From: Pseudonocardiaceae bacterium
GTDB lineage: Bacteria > Actinomycetota > Actinomycetes > Mycobacteriales > Pseudonocardiaceae
Reading direction: 5' to 3'
Assembly: GCA_009377865.1 (NCBI GenBank)
Contig: WHTH01000019.1
Coordinates: 1-64,000, forward strand
Length of the DNA: 64,000 nucleotides
The position numbers were made by a program, and so were the translations under genes. Below are positions 53,292 through 62,097 of the stretch, piece after piece. Below the pieces are notes generated by a model, which saw only the letters and a list, made by a program, of their open reading frames with translations, ran no database searches and was not told where the DNA came from. Position 1 is the stretch's first letter. Every line of letters begins with the position of its first letter.

Positions 53292-53729
53292 ATGACAACC
53301 AGACCAGACATGGTGTACGGGATCAGCCCTGGTGGCGAGACGTCGATCTCGCAGGGGTTCGCGCTCATCGCGGGCATGGCTTGCGTTATCCTCGGAGTGC
53401 TCGGGTTCTTCTTCACGGGGTTCGACAACTTCACCGAGAACACCGACGAAAAGCTCCTCGGGATCTTCGCGATCAACCCGTTCCACAACGTGGTCCTCAT
53501 CGGCGTCGGGGCGATATGGTTGCTGGCAGCTTTCGTGCTCACCCGTCCCGCGACGGAGGGCGTCAACTTCGCGATCGGCGGCTTCCTCGTGCTCGCCGCC
53601 GTACTGGGCTACCTCGGATACCTGGACCTGCTCGGCATCGGTGGCCCGGACCCCGTCAGCTTCCTCCACCTGATCGTCGGGGTGCTGGCAGTCCTGTTCT
53701 CCGGTCTCACCGGGGGCGGGCAGCGATAG
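53292..53729 (+). CDS. DUF4383 integral membrane protein
   Basis: 145 residues from ATG 53292 with GAAGAGG upstream. Four hydrophobic segments are visible (FALIAGMACVILGVLGFFFT, NVVLIGVGAIWLLAAFVLT, FAIGGFLVLAAVLGYLGYL, FLHLIVGVLAVLFSGLTGG), and the motif INPFHNVVHL-type (INPFHNVVLIGVGA) is characteristic of DUF4383 proteins. Function unknown. It ends 24 bases before a tRNA gene on the opposite strand. Confidence 0.88.
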   Translation: MTTRPDMVYGISPGGETSISQGFALIAGMACVILGVLGFFFTGFDNFTENTDEKLLGIFAINPFHNVVLIGVGAIWLLAAFVLTRPATEGVNFAIGGFLVLAAVLGYLGYLDLLGIGGPDPVSFLHLIVGVLAVLFSGLTGGGQR

Positions 53730-53753
53730 CAGCAGTCGCCGGACCGTCGGCGG

Positions 53754-53840
53754 CGGAGGATGCGGGATTCGAACCCGCGAGGGCTGTTACACCCAACACG
53801 ATTTCCAATCGTGCGCCCTAGGCCACTAGGCGAATCCTCC
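53754..53840 (-). tRNA. tRNA-Ser (anticodon GGA)
   Basis: 87-base class II tRNA on the minus strand. The acceptor GGAGGAT pairs with ATCCTCC, with discriminator G at 53754. The anticodon stem-loop is CGATTGGAAATCG (anticodon GGA, codons UCC/UCU), with a long variable arm and a T-arm CGGGTTCGAATCCCG. CCA not encoded. Confidence 0.97.
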
Positions 53841-53967
53841 GCCGGACAGTCTACTGACCACCGTCGGCCGGTCCAGAGTGGGCCGGAGCGCCGGATGCGG
53901 TCAGCCAGGTCGGCCGGGCTCCCGGTGCCGGCCGTGAAGGCGGGTCGGGCAAGGCCTACACTTGGCT

Positions 53968-54057
53968 GCGGACCCCGCGCGGCGTCCATCCTGTGAACTC
54001 CCCCAGGGCCGGAAGGCAGCAAGGGTCAACGGGCTCTGGCGGGTGCGCGGGGTCCGC
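53968..54057 (+). ncRNA. ffs: Signal recognition particle RNA (4.5S type)
   Basis: About 90 bases forming one long hairpin: GCGGACCCCGCGC (53968-53980) pairs with GCGCGGGGTCCGC (54045-54057). The conserved apical region reads GGGCCGGAAGGCAGCAAGGG, the Ffh-binding tetraloop and symmetric loop of bacterial SRP RNA. Its place upstream of dnaX is the usual actinobacterial order. Confidence 0.95.
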
Positions 54058-54080
54058 TGCTGTCTCGTGGGAAGGATCGG

Positions 54081-54753
54081 ATGCGACCCGATGCCGGGGC
54101 ACGGGGACGGACGGCGACCACCCTCGCAGTGGTGACGTCGGTGACGGCGCTGACCCCGCGCATGCTCCGGGTGCGGCTCGGCGGCGGGGGGCTTGCCGAC
54201 CTTCGCGCGTTTCCCGGGCAGACCGTGCAGTTCCTCGTGCCGGATGACGGTGGCGCGGCCCGGCGCGACTATACGGTGCGCCACTACGACCCCGAGTCGG
54301 CGATGATGGACGTCGACTTCGCACTGCACGCCGACGGGCCTGCGACCCGCCGGGCGCGGCAGGCCGAGGCAGGCCAGTCCGTCGAGTTCGTCGGCCCGGC
54401 CGGCCGGCACTGGCCCGACCCCACCGCCGACTGGCACCTGTTCGCCGGGGACGAGACGGCGCTGCCCGCTGTCGCGGCGATGGCGGAGTCACTGTCGGCG
54501 GACTCCCCCGTCCGGATCTATCTCGAGGTCACCGACGCAGCCGAGGAGCAGCGACTGGCCGCGACGGTGCGCCGCGGACCTGCCCGCGGGACGGGGCAGG
54601 ATCTGGGTAGCAGGACACACTCCCACCGTGCGCAGCATTCGCGCCCGGCTGCTCGAGCGCCGTGCCACCGATCGGCGCGACCTCTACGTCCGCGGGTTCT
54701 GGGACCGGGCACCAGCGGGACGGCCGCGACGGCCTGTCAGTAGCGGCCGGTAG
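54081..54753 (+). pseudogene. Siderophore-interacting FAD protein (SIP family) with internal deletion/frameshift
   Basis: From ATG 54081 the protein has the FAD/NAD-domain features of SIP ferric-siderophore reductases: VTALTPRMLRVRLGGGGLAD, DYTVRHYDPESAMMDVDFAL and LFAGDETALPAVAAMAESL. After EEQRLAATVRR (about 54570) the frame is lost; the true continuation ADLPAGRGRIWVAGHTPTVR and RDLYVRGFWDR is in another frame, ending at 54753. Compared with full-length members, some 25-30 residues around the junction are also missing, so this is a deletion and not a single-base slip. As read in one frame it ends at 54743 with 220 residues, probably without function. Confidence 0.7.
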
Positions 54754-54763
54754 CCTCGCTGCC

Positions 54764-56662
54764 GTGGTTCTGGCCCTCTACCGCAAGTACCGCCCGGCGA
54801 GTCTGGCCGAGGTGGCCGGTCAAGAGCACGTCACCGAACCACTGCGTGCGGCGCTGGCAGCGCAGCGGATCAACCACGCCTACCTGTTCTCCGGGCCGCG
54901 CGGTTGCGGCAAGACGTCGTCGGCCCGGATCCTGGCCCGGTCGCTGAACTGCGACAAGGGCCCGACACCCGAGCCGTGCGGAGTGTGCCCGTCCTGCGTG
55001 GCGCTGGCCCCCGAGGGCCCCGGCTCTATCGACGTCGTCGAGCTCGACGCCGCCAGCCACGGCGGCGTCGACGATGCCCGCGAGCTGCGTGACCGCGCCT
55101 TCTACACTCCGGCCGAGTCGCGGTACCGGGTGTTCGTGATCGACGAGGCGCACATGGTCACCACGCAGGGCTTCAACGCCCTGCTCAAGATCGTGGAGGA
55201 GCCACCCGAGCACCTCGTCTTCATCTTCGCCACCACCGAGCCGGACAAGGTGCTCGCCACCATCCGCTCCCGCACCCACCACTACCCGTTCCGGCTGCTG
55301 CCCCCGAGCACGATGCGAGCCCTGCTCGAGCAGGTCTGCGCCGAGGAGGGCGTGGCGGTGGAGCCGGCGGTGTATCCGCTGGTGATCCGGGCCGGCGGCG
55401 GTTCGGCGCGCGACTCGCTGTCGGTGCTGGACCAGCTACTCGCCGGAGCGGGCGAGGGCGGGGTCAGTTACGCCCGCGCGGTTGCGCTGCTCGGCGTCAC
55501 GGACGCCGCGCTGCTCGACGACATGGTCTCCGCGCTCGCGGCAGGTGACGGCGCGGCCGCGTTCGGCACCATCGACCGGCTCGTCGAGGCAGGCCACGAT
55601 CCGCGCCGCTTCGCATCCGACCTGCTGCAGCGCTTCCGTGACCTGGTGCTGCTGCGAGTCGCTCCGGATGCCGCCCGACAAGGGCTGGTCGACGCGCCGG
55701 AGGACCAGCTGACGGCGATGAGCGACCAGTCCGAGCACGTGGGTGTCGCGACGCTGACCCGTTACTCCGAGATCGTCCACAGCGGGCTCGCCGAGATGCG
55801 CGGGGCGACGGCACCGCGGCTGCTGCTCGAGTTGCTGTGCGCCCGGATGCTACTGCCGGCGGCGAATCCGGCCGACGGCGGCGGCGCCGTGCTGCACCGG
55901 CTGGAACGTCTCGAGCGCCGGCTCGCGGTCGCACCCGAGCCGGGCACGGCGCAGCCACCCGCAGCGGAGCCCGAGCCGGCCGCGCCGCAGCGACCGCCGC
56001 AGCAACAGCCGGTGCGGCGTGCGGAACCCGAGGTCGGGTCCGGGTCGGGCGGTGACGAGCATCGCGCCGGGTCCGACGTTGCGACGCCGCCGGCCGAGCG
56101 CACCCCCGCAGACAGCCCGCCGGCCGGGGAGCTCGACGCCGCTGCCGTGCGCCGGGTGTGGCAGGAGTTGCTGGACACGGTCCGCGGCATGAGCCGCGCG
56201 ACCCAGGCCCTGATGACGAACGCCACCGCCCGTTCGGTGGAGGACGACGTGCTGCTGCTCATGCTTCCCACCGCCCCGCTCGCCAGGTTGCTGGCTGAGG
56301 ACAGGCACGTCGATATGATCAGATCGGCGCTGCACGACGTGCTCGGCGTGGACTGGCGGATCCGGTGCGAGCACGACGGCGGCGATTCGCGTGGCGGAAG
56401 TTCCCGCTCACCCCAGCCGCCGGACCCGCCGGACCGCCCCGGCGCGAACGGCCGGGACGCGCCGCCGGCCGAACCGGCCGAACCCGAGCCACCGGAGCCG
56501 GCGAGACCTTCGGGCGCGGCCGGCCCGGAGCAGGACGAGGAGTCGATGCTGGCCGAGGCGGCCCTCGGGGACCAGGCCCCAGCGGACCGTCGCGATCCGG
56601 AGGAGGCAGCGCTGGAACTGCTCGCAGACCAACTCGGCGCACGCCGTATCGAGGATCGCTGA
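54764..56662 (+). CDS. dnaX: DNA polymerase III gamma/tau subunit
   Basis: 632 residues from GTG 54764 (VVLALYRKYRPASLAEVAGQ, the usual start). AAA+ clamp-loader features: Walker A SGPRGCGKTS (Lys50), zinc-binding Cys63, Cys72, Cys75 and Cys78, the DEAH-like box at 127-130 and sensor 1 in FIFATTEP. The C-terminal third is Pro/Glu-rich with two conserved helical domains of the tau type. It loads the sliding clamp and joins polymerase cores at the replication fork. It lies 0.7 kb after the SRP RNA gene and upstream of ybaB-recR, interrupted here by the fatty-acid pair. Confidence 0.97.
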   Translation: MVLALYRKYRPASLAEVAGQEHVTEPLRAALAAQRINHAYLFSGPRGCGKTSSARILARSLNCDKGPTPEPCGVCPSCVALAPEGPGSIDVVELDAASHGGVDDARELRDRAFYTPAESRYRVFVIDEAHMVTTQGFNALLKIVEEPPEHLVFIFATTEPDKVLATIRSRTHHYPFRLLPPSTMRALLEQVCAEEGVAVEPAVYPLVIRAGGGSARDSLSVLDQLLAGAGEGGVSYARAVALLGVTDAALLDDMVSALAAGDGAAAFGTIDRLVEAGHDPRRFASDLLQRFRDLVLLRVAPDAARQGLVDAPEDQLTAMSDQSEHVGVATLTRYSEIVHSGLAEMRGATAPRLLLELLCARMLLPAANPADGGGAVLHRLERLERRLAVAPEPGTAQPPAAEPEPAAPQRPPQQQPVRRAEPEVGSGSGGDEHRAGSDVATPPAERTPADSPPAGELDAAAVRRVWQELLDTVRGMSRATQALMTNATARSVEDDVLLLMLPTAPLARLLAEDRHVDMIRSALHDVLGVDWRIRCEHDGGDSRGGSSRSPQPPDPPDRPGANGRDAPPAEPAEPEPPEPARPSGAAGPEQDEESMLAEAALGDQAPADRRDPEEAALELLADQLGARRIEDR

Positions 56663-56675
56663 GCCCAGGGCCCCA

Positions 56676-57965
56676 TCAGGTGTGCCACCAGGGGCGCAGT
56701 GGCACGTCGGAGCGTCCTTGGGCGTCGGGGCGGACCGCGAGCACCTGGTGCAGCTGGAGCTCGTTGCGCTCGAAGGCGAGCCGGGAAGCGGCCATGTAGA
56801 GCCCCCACACCCGGGCGGTGGCCTCCCCGACCTCGGCCACGCACTCGTCCCAGTTCGCGACGAGGTTGGCGCACCAGGCGGCCAGTGTCAGGGCGTAGTG
56901 CTCCCGCAGGTTCTCCTCGTGGCGCACCTCGAGCCCGGCGTTCTCGGCCTCGGTGATGATGCGCCCGGACGAGGCCAGCTCGCCGTCGGGGAAGACATAG
57001 CGGTCGATGAAGGAACTGGGACGGCCGCTGGCGTTGTTGCTCCGCCGGGTGATGCAGTGATTGAGCAGCCGGCCACCGGGGCGCAGCGTGTCGCGCAGCG
57101 CGGCGAAGTAGGCGGGGTAGCCGTGCACCCCGACGTGCTCGGTGAGGCCGATCGAGGCGATCGCGTCGTAGTCGTGGCCCGGTGCGTCGCGGTAGTCGAG
57201 GTGGCGCACCTCGGCCAGCCCGTCGAGCCCCTCCGCGTCGATCGCCGCCTGCGCCCAGCTCGCCTGCTGCGCCGACAGCGTCACACCGAGTGCGCGGACT
57301 CCGCGCCGGGCGGCATGGCGCACCATCTCGCCCCACCCGCAGCCGACGTCGAGCAGCCGCATCCCGGGCGCCAACCCGAGCTTGTCGAAGACGAGCTGGT
57401 GCTTGGCCTGCTGCGCGACTCCCAGGGTGTCGTCGGGCTTTTCGAACAGCGCGCAGGTGTAGGTCATCGAATCGCCCAGCACGCGACCGTAGAAGCTGTT
57501 GGACACGTCGTAGTGGCGGTGGATCGCCTCCTGGTCGCGGTGCCGGGAGTGGCCGATCCCCGCGGCGAGCCGCCGCCACCGCGGCCGGGCTTCCTGCGGC
57601 GGGGGTGGCGCCGGGCGCAACCACTGCCAGCCCAGTGACCGCAGCAGCGTCACGAGATCCGACGGCGCGGGCCGGTGGAACCGCAGGTGGTCCGCGAGCG
57701 ACCGCAGCGCCGGGTAGGGGTCGCCGGGGTGTGCCCCGGCGAGTGTCAGGTCGCCGAGCACGTAGGCCCGCGCCAGGCCGAGCTCGGGATCGTGCGGTGC
57801 GGTCGCGAGGAAGGTCGCGCCCCGCGGGGTGGCCAGGTGCAGCCCGAACTCGGCGTCGTCGGGGCCCGCGCGGCTGCCGTCGTAGGCGCTGAACCGGACC
57901 GGCATGCCGCCGTCGCACAGCGCCTCCACGATCTGTGCGAGGTTGTGCCGCCGGGTGTGGTTCAT
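56676..57965 (-). CDS. tmsB: Cyclopropane-fatty-acid-synthase-like methyltransferase, TmsB/UfaA1 type
   Basis: 429 residues. The SAM motif LLDVGCGWGEMVRHA, the substrate-binding HYDVSNSFYGRVLGDSMTYT and the C-terminal DRYVFPDGELASSG are those of CFA-synthase family enzymes. It is paired with the FAD oxidoreductase upstream by an ATGA overlap; this pair corresponds to the actinobacterial TmsB/TmsA system, in which TmsB methylates oleoyl chains of phospholipids to 10-methylene stearate and TmsA reduces it to 10-methylstearic (tuberculostearic) acid. The mycobacterial UfaA1 is a relative. Assignment rests on gene pairing and family pattern. Confidence 0.85.
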   Translation of the reverse strand: MNHTRRHNLAQIVEALCDGGMPVRFSAYDGSRAGPDDAEFGLHLATPRGATFLATAPHDPELGLARAYVLGDLTLAGAHPGDPYPALRSLADHLRFHRPAPSDLVTLLRSLGWQWLRPAPPPPQEARPRWRRLAAGIGHSRHRDQEAIHRHYDVSNSFYGRVLGDSMTYTCALFEKPDDTLGVAQQAKHQLVFDKLGLAPGMRLLDVGCGWGEMVRHAARRGVRALGVTLSAQQASWAQAAIDAEGLDGLAEVRHLDYRDAPGHDYDAIASIGLTEHVGVHGYPAYFAALRDTLRPGGRLLNHCITRRSNNASGRPSSFIDRYVFPDGELASSGRIITEAENAGLEVRHEENLREHYALTLAAWCANLVANWDECVAEVGEATARVWGLYMAASRLAFERNELQLHQVLAVRPDAQGRSDVPLRPWWHT

Positions 57966-59335
57966 CGCCGTCGCACCGCTTTCTCGTAGAGGTCCAGGAG
58001 CCGCCGGTCGGGGTCGTAGCGGTCCTTCAATGCGGCGTAAGCAGCACCGCCGTAGCGCGCGTCGAACTCGGATCGGCTGTAGTAGGAATCCGAGTAGAGC
58101 GACTTGTGCCCGCCGGTCCGGCTCACCGCCGACTCGATCTCACGGTTGACGGCACCGTCGGTGGCTCCGGGCGCGATCGGCACGCCCGCCCAGAAGCCCA
58201 CATTGACGTAGTCGCGGCCGGGCTCGAGCGGGTAGAGCGGCCACCGGTGCTCGCCGCGCAGCCGTACCGGGCACAGCCAGAGCGGCTCGATCGGGACGTG
58301 CGAGCCGAACCAGTCGAGGAACTCGGGGGTGCGCTCGAGCGGGATCTCGACGTCCTGCACCACGGTCTCCTGCGGGCCCGAGATCCGGTCGCTGATCCGC
58401 AGCCGCCGGTCGAGCCTGACGAGCTTGTGGTAGACGTCGCTGCGCCGCAGCCGGGCGGGCCACAGCCGCCGCAGCACCGGGTGCTGGGCGCCGAAGGCCC
58501 GCGAGCACCAGAACCAGTCGGTGTCCCAGCGCCACAGGTAGTCGTGTGTCGTCAGCAGATCGTGGCGGCGCTGCCGGATCGAGCGGTAGTAGATCTGCGA
58601 GCCGGTGTAGTCGCTGGTAGGCCCGCCGTCGCGGGTGCACGTGCCGAGCGTCAGGTAGGACTCGGTGGGCGAGAACACCACGCCGTCGAGGTAGTCGACG
58701 CGCTCGCCGTCGAACGACCGCTGCGCCATGATCTGCCCGACCGCTTCGCACAAGTCGCGCATGTCCTCGAATCGGACGTGGCGCAGCGCGACCTTCGGCA
58801 GTACCGGTTCGAGTTCGATGCGCAGCCGGGTCGCGTAGCCGAGCGTGCCGTAGGAGTTGGGGAAACCCCTGAACAGGTCGCTGTGGAGCCCGTCGCCGGG
58901 CCCGGTGGTGACGACCTCGCCGGTGCCGATCAGGACGTCGAGTTCGAGCACGGACTCGTGCGGCAAACCGTTGCGGAACGACGCCGACTCGATGCCCAGA
59001 CCGGCCACCGCGCCACCGAGCGTGATCGTCTTGAGCTGCGGGACGACGAGCGGCGTCAGCCCGTGCGGCAGGGTGGCGGCGACCAGGTCGGCGTAGCGGC
59101 ACATGCCCCCGACATCGGCGATGCGCCGGTCGGGGTCGACGTGCAGCACGCCGCCGAGGCCGGAGACGTCCAGTCCCGGCGCGTCGCTGTGCCCGCGCAC
59201 CCGGAACAGGTTCGAGGTCGGCTTGGCCAGCCGGACCGGCGCACCGGCGGGGATCGCGCGGTAGCTGTCCTGCAACCGGCGCACCGCGTCGTGGTGGCTG
59301 CGTTGCGGTCCCCACTGCATCGGTGATCCCCGCAT
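57962..59335 (-). CDS. tmsA: FAD-linked oxidoreductase, TmsA type (10-methylene fatty acid reductase)
   Basis: 457 residues from ATG 59335; ATG 59320 with GGGGA upstream is equally likely. The PCMH-type FAD domain shows [20 protein letters not shown] and [20 protein letters not shown]; the C-terminal region with [17 protein letters not shown] is typical of DHCR24-like reductases. It is first of the two-gene unit whose second gene encodes the methyltransferase, and the 4-base overlap implies co-translation. NADPH-dependent reduction of the 10-methylene group is inferred from characterised TmsA proteins. Confidence 0.85.
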   Translation of the reverse strand: MRGSPMQWGPQRSHHDAVRRLQDSYRAIPAGAPVRLAKPTSNLFRVRGHSDAPGLDVSGLGGVLHVDPDRRIADVGGMCRYADLVAATLPHGLTPLVVPQLKTITLGGAVAGLGIESASFRNGLPHESVLELDVLIGTGEVVTTGPGDGLHSDLFRGFPNSYGTLGYATRLRIELEPVLPKVALRHVRFEDMRDLCEAVGQIMAQRSFDGERVDYLDGVVFSPTESYLTLGTCTRDGGPTSDYTGSQIYYRSIRQRRHDLLTTHDYLWRWDTDWFWCSRAFGAQHPVLRRLWPARLRRSDVYHKLVRLDRRLRISDRISGPQETVVQDVEIPLERTPEFLDWFGSHVPIEPLWLCPVRLRGEHRWPLYPLEPGRDYVNVGFWAGVPIAPGATDGAVNREIESAVSRTGGHKSLYSDSYYSRSEFDARYGGAAYAALKDRYDPDRRLLDLYEKAVRRR

Positions 59336-59478
59336 GGTTGAACGCTACGACTGGCCGGTCAGCTTGCACACCCCCGTTTCGAGGTGAGAGGCCGGTACGG
59401 CCACTGCGGCGGCGTGCGGGGCCTGCCGCTACGCTGGAGATCGTCAGCATCCCCCGGCGACGAGGAGCCAGACCCATC

Positions 59479-59841
59479 ATGTCGCAGCCCGGTGGCCAAC
59501 AGCCCGACATGCAGCAGATCATGCAGCAGGCCCAGAAGATGCAGCAGCAGCTGATGACCGCGCAGGCCCAGCTGGCCGAGGCCGAGGTGACCGGCCAGGC
59601 GGGCAACGGGATGGTGTCGATCACGCTGACCGGCGGTGGTCAGGTGAAGGACGTGAAGATCGACCCCAAGGTGATCGACCCGGAGGACCCCGACACCCTG
59701 CAGGACCTGGTGTTCGGCGCCATCGACGACGCTCAGCAGGCCGTTTCCGAGCTGACCCAGGAGACGATGGGTCCGCTCGCCGGCGGAATGGGTGGCGCCG
59801 CCGGTGGCGCGGGTGGGGGCCTGAGCCTGCCCGGTATGTGA
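59479..59841 (+). CDS. ybaB: Nucleoid-associated protein, YbaB/EbfC family
   Basis: 120 residues from ATG 59479. A Gln-rich helical N-terminus ([20 protein letters not shown]) and the conserved [20 protein letters not shown] followed by [20 protein letters not shown] identify the family, which forms dimers that bind DNA. The C-terminal Gly/Ala/Met-rich tail is normal. It overlaps recR by four bases, the conserved ybaB-recR pair. Confidence 0.95.
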   Translation: MSQPGGQQPDMQQIMQQAQKMQQQLMTAQAQLAEAEVTGQAGNGMVSITLTGGGQVKDVKIDPKVIDPEDPDTLQDLVFGAIDDAQQAVSELTQETMGPLAGGMGGAAGGAGGGLSLPGM

Positions 59842-60443
59842 CGGCCGTGTTCGAGGGTGCGGTCCAGGACCTGATCGACGAGCTGGGACGGCTGCCCGGT
59901 GTCGGGCCCAAGAGCGCCCAGCGAATGGCGTTTCACCTGCTCGCCGCCGATCCCGCGGACGTGGCCAGATTGCAGGAAGCATTGCAGCGGGTGAAGGAGG
60001 ACGTGGTCTTCTGCCGGGTCTGCGGCACGGTCTCGGAGAAGGAGACCTGCCGGATCTGCGCCGATCCGCGCCGCGACCCGGCGGTGGTCTGCGTGGTCGA
60101 GGAACCCAAGGACGTGCTGGCCGTCGAGCGTACCCGGGAGTTCCGTGGCCGCTACCACGTGCTGGGCGGCGCGCTGGACCCGCTGTCGGGGGTCGGTCCC
60201 GACCAGCTGCGGATCCGCGAGCTGCTGACCCGGATCGGCAGCGACGAGATCACCGAGGTGATCATCGCGACCGATCCGAACACCGAGGGGGAGGCGACCG
60301 CGACCTATCTGGTGCGGATGCTGCGTGACTTTCCCGGGCTGTCGGTTACCCGGCTCGCCTCGGGCCTGCCGATGGGCGGTGACCTCGAGTTCGCCGACGA
60401 GCTGACCCTGGGCCGCGCGCTGTCCGGACGCCGCTCCGTCTGA
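59838..60443 (+). CDS. recR: Recombination protein RecR
   Basis: 201 residues from GTG 59838, overlapping the ybaB stop. The N-terminal helix-hairpin-helix ([18 protein letters not shown]), the zinc finger with Cys59, Cys62, Cys71 and Cys74 ([16 protein letters not shown]) and the Toprim domain ([30 protein letters not shown]) are all intact. It acts with RecO to load RecA on gapped DNA. Confidence 0.97.
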   Translation: MTAVFEGAVQDLIDELGRLPGVGPKSAQRMAFHLLAADPADVARLQEALQRVKEDVVFCRVCGTVSEKETCRICADPRRDPAVVCVVEEPKDVLAVERTREFRGRYHVLGGALDPLSGVGPDQLRIRELLTRIGSDEITEVIIATDPNTEGEATATYLVRMLRDFPGLSVTRLASGLPMGGDLEFADELTLGRALSGRRSV

Positions 60444-60482
60444 CCACTGCGGGCGCGGAGCCGTGCCAGGCGCGCATCGCGG

Positions 60483-61934
60483 TCACGGAGCCGGCACGTC
60501 GAGGGCGGCTGCGAGTTCGCGAAGCGCGGCCGCGCTGTAGAGGGCGATGCGCTGCAGGTGTGGCAGGGTGTCGGGGCAGCCGACGAACCCGATGTCGAAG
60601 CGTCCGCCCGCCGACAGCACCGTGATGCTCAGTGCTTGGCCGTCGGTCACCAGCGACATGGGGTAGCACAGTTCCAGCCGGGCGCCACCCAGGTACATCG
60701 CCTCGTCCGGAGCACGGATGTTCGAGAGGATCACGTTGAATGGTGGCCTTCCCCGGCCGCCGAGCCCGAGAACGAGCTGCGCCATGTACGGCGCGAGCAG
60801 CAGCGCACCGTAGTTGTCCCGTACGACCTTGGGCAACTCCCACAGCTTGTTCTTCGCGTGCTCGGCGGATGCACGCACGGCGTGCATCCGCGCCACCGGT
60901 CCGACGAGCTGGGTGTGCAGGTTGACCAGCATCATGCTGAAGGCGTTGCCCGCGCTCCCGTCGCCGCTGTCGCGGAGATCGACAGGTGTGCCTGCGGTGA
61001 GGTCGAGGTCGGGGAGAGTGCCGAGCTCGGCGAGGTAGCGGCGCAGCGCCGCCGAGCAGATGGTCAGGAACACGTCGTTGACCGTGGCTCCGGCGGCGTC
61101 GGCGACCTGCTTGACGAAGCCGACGTCCATGCTCTCCGTGGCGACCCGCCGGCGCTCGGTGACCCGGCGGTTGAGGATGGACCGCTGCGCGCCGAACGGT
61201 GTCGCCCCGTGCGGGCCCGGATGCCGGCGACGCTGGCGCTCCATTTCCAGGCCGGCGACCGTCGCCGCGACAGACCTGGCTGCCTTCAGCCCGAACGCGA
61301 CCCTACCCGGCAGCGCACCGGGCCCGCCGCCCTGCGAGCCGGTGGCACCGTCACGGGCTCGGCGCCGGCGCTGCGAGCGTGCCACCCACACCGGTGCGAG
61401 GTCGTGGGCCGGATCGGCGCTGAACATGCGCTGCATCCGGCGCATCAGTGCGACCCCGTCCAGTGTCGCGTGGTGCACCCTGAAATACACCGCGAACCTG
61501 CCGCCTGCGAGACCCTCGATGACGTGGCACTCCCACAGCGGGCGACTCATGTCCATCGGGCGGGAATGCAGCTGCGACACGACTACGCCCAACTCGCGCT
61601 CGCCCCCCGGTGGGGCGAGTATCGAGTGCCGCACGTGGTAGTCGAGGTCGATGGAGTCGGCAGGCAGTTCCTCCCACCTGGGCAGCAGGGACTTCAGCCG
61701 GCCCGGGCGCAACCGGAGATTGAACGGCCTGACGTAGTCGGTGGCCTGCCGCATCTGCTCGACCATGCCCGCCACCAAATCCGCCGATGCGTCGGTGGGG
61801 ACCGACAACACTGCCAGGCAGCCGACGTGCATCGGCGTCCGGGCCCTGTCCACCAGCAGCCACGACCGGTCGAGCAGGTTCAGCTTCTGACGCCTTCCTC
61901 CGACTGTGTTCCGAGCCGGCCGGGTCGTGGCCAT
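60483..61934 (-). CDS. Wax ester synthase/diacylglycerol acyltransferase (WS/DGAT) family, second copy
   Basis: 483 residues from ATG 61934 (ATG 61943 also in frame). The catalytic HHxxxDG motif is HHATLDG at 154-160, preceded by SRPLWECHVIEGLAGGRFAV. The C-terminal FNVILSNIRAPDEAMYLGGA replaces the common NIPGP with NIRAP. N-terminal LNLLDRSWLLVDRARTPMHV matches family members. Makes wax ester or triacylglycerol from acyl-CoA. It is monocistronic, convergent with recR. Confidence 0.9.
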   Translation of the reverse strand: MATTRPARNTVGGRRQKLNLLDRSWLLVDRARTPMHVGCLAVLSVPTDASADLVAGMVEQMRQATDYVRPFNLRLRPGRLKSLLPRWEELPADSIDLDYHVRHSILAPPGGERELGVVVSQLHSRPMDMSRPLWECHVIEGLAGGRFAVYFRVHHATLDGVALMRRMQRMFSADPAHDLAPVWVARSQRRRRARDGATGSQGGGPGALPGRVAFGLKAARSVAATVAGLEMERQRRRHPGPHGATPFGAQRSILNRRVTERRRVATESMDVGFVKQVADAAGATVNDVFLTICSAALRRYLAELGTLPDLDLTAGTPVDLRDSGDGSAGNAFSMMLVNLHTQLVGPVARMHAVRASAEHAKNKLWELPKVVRDNYGALLLAPYMAQLVLGLGGRGRPPFNVILSNIRAPDEAMYLGGARLELCYPMSLVTDGQALSITVLSAGGRFDIGFVGCPDTLPHLQRIALYSAAALRELAAALDVPAP

Positions 61935-62097
61935 GACCCGCATTGTCGCAGACCGGCCTGTGATCGGCAGCGATTCGCTCGCCTCCGCAGCCCCTCCGGT
62001 CTCTGGACCACAGGTCTGAGGTTCCCCCGGTTCTCCGGAGTCTGCTGCGGCGACCGCATCATGCGTGCCGAAGTTGACGCCGAGCACGGGCCAGTCG

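Noticed and set aside
46988-53840. Interval between the two tRNA-Ser genes as an integrated island
   Set aside because: No integrase, no duplicated tRNA 3' end and no att-like direct repeat visible; the tRNAs have different anticodons and opposite orientation.
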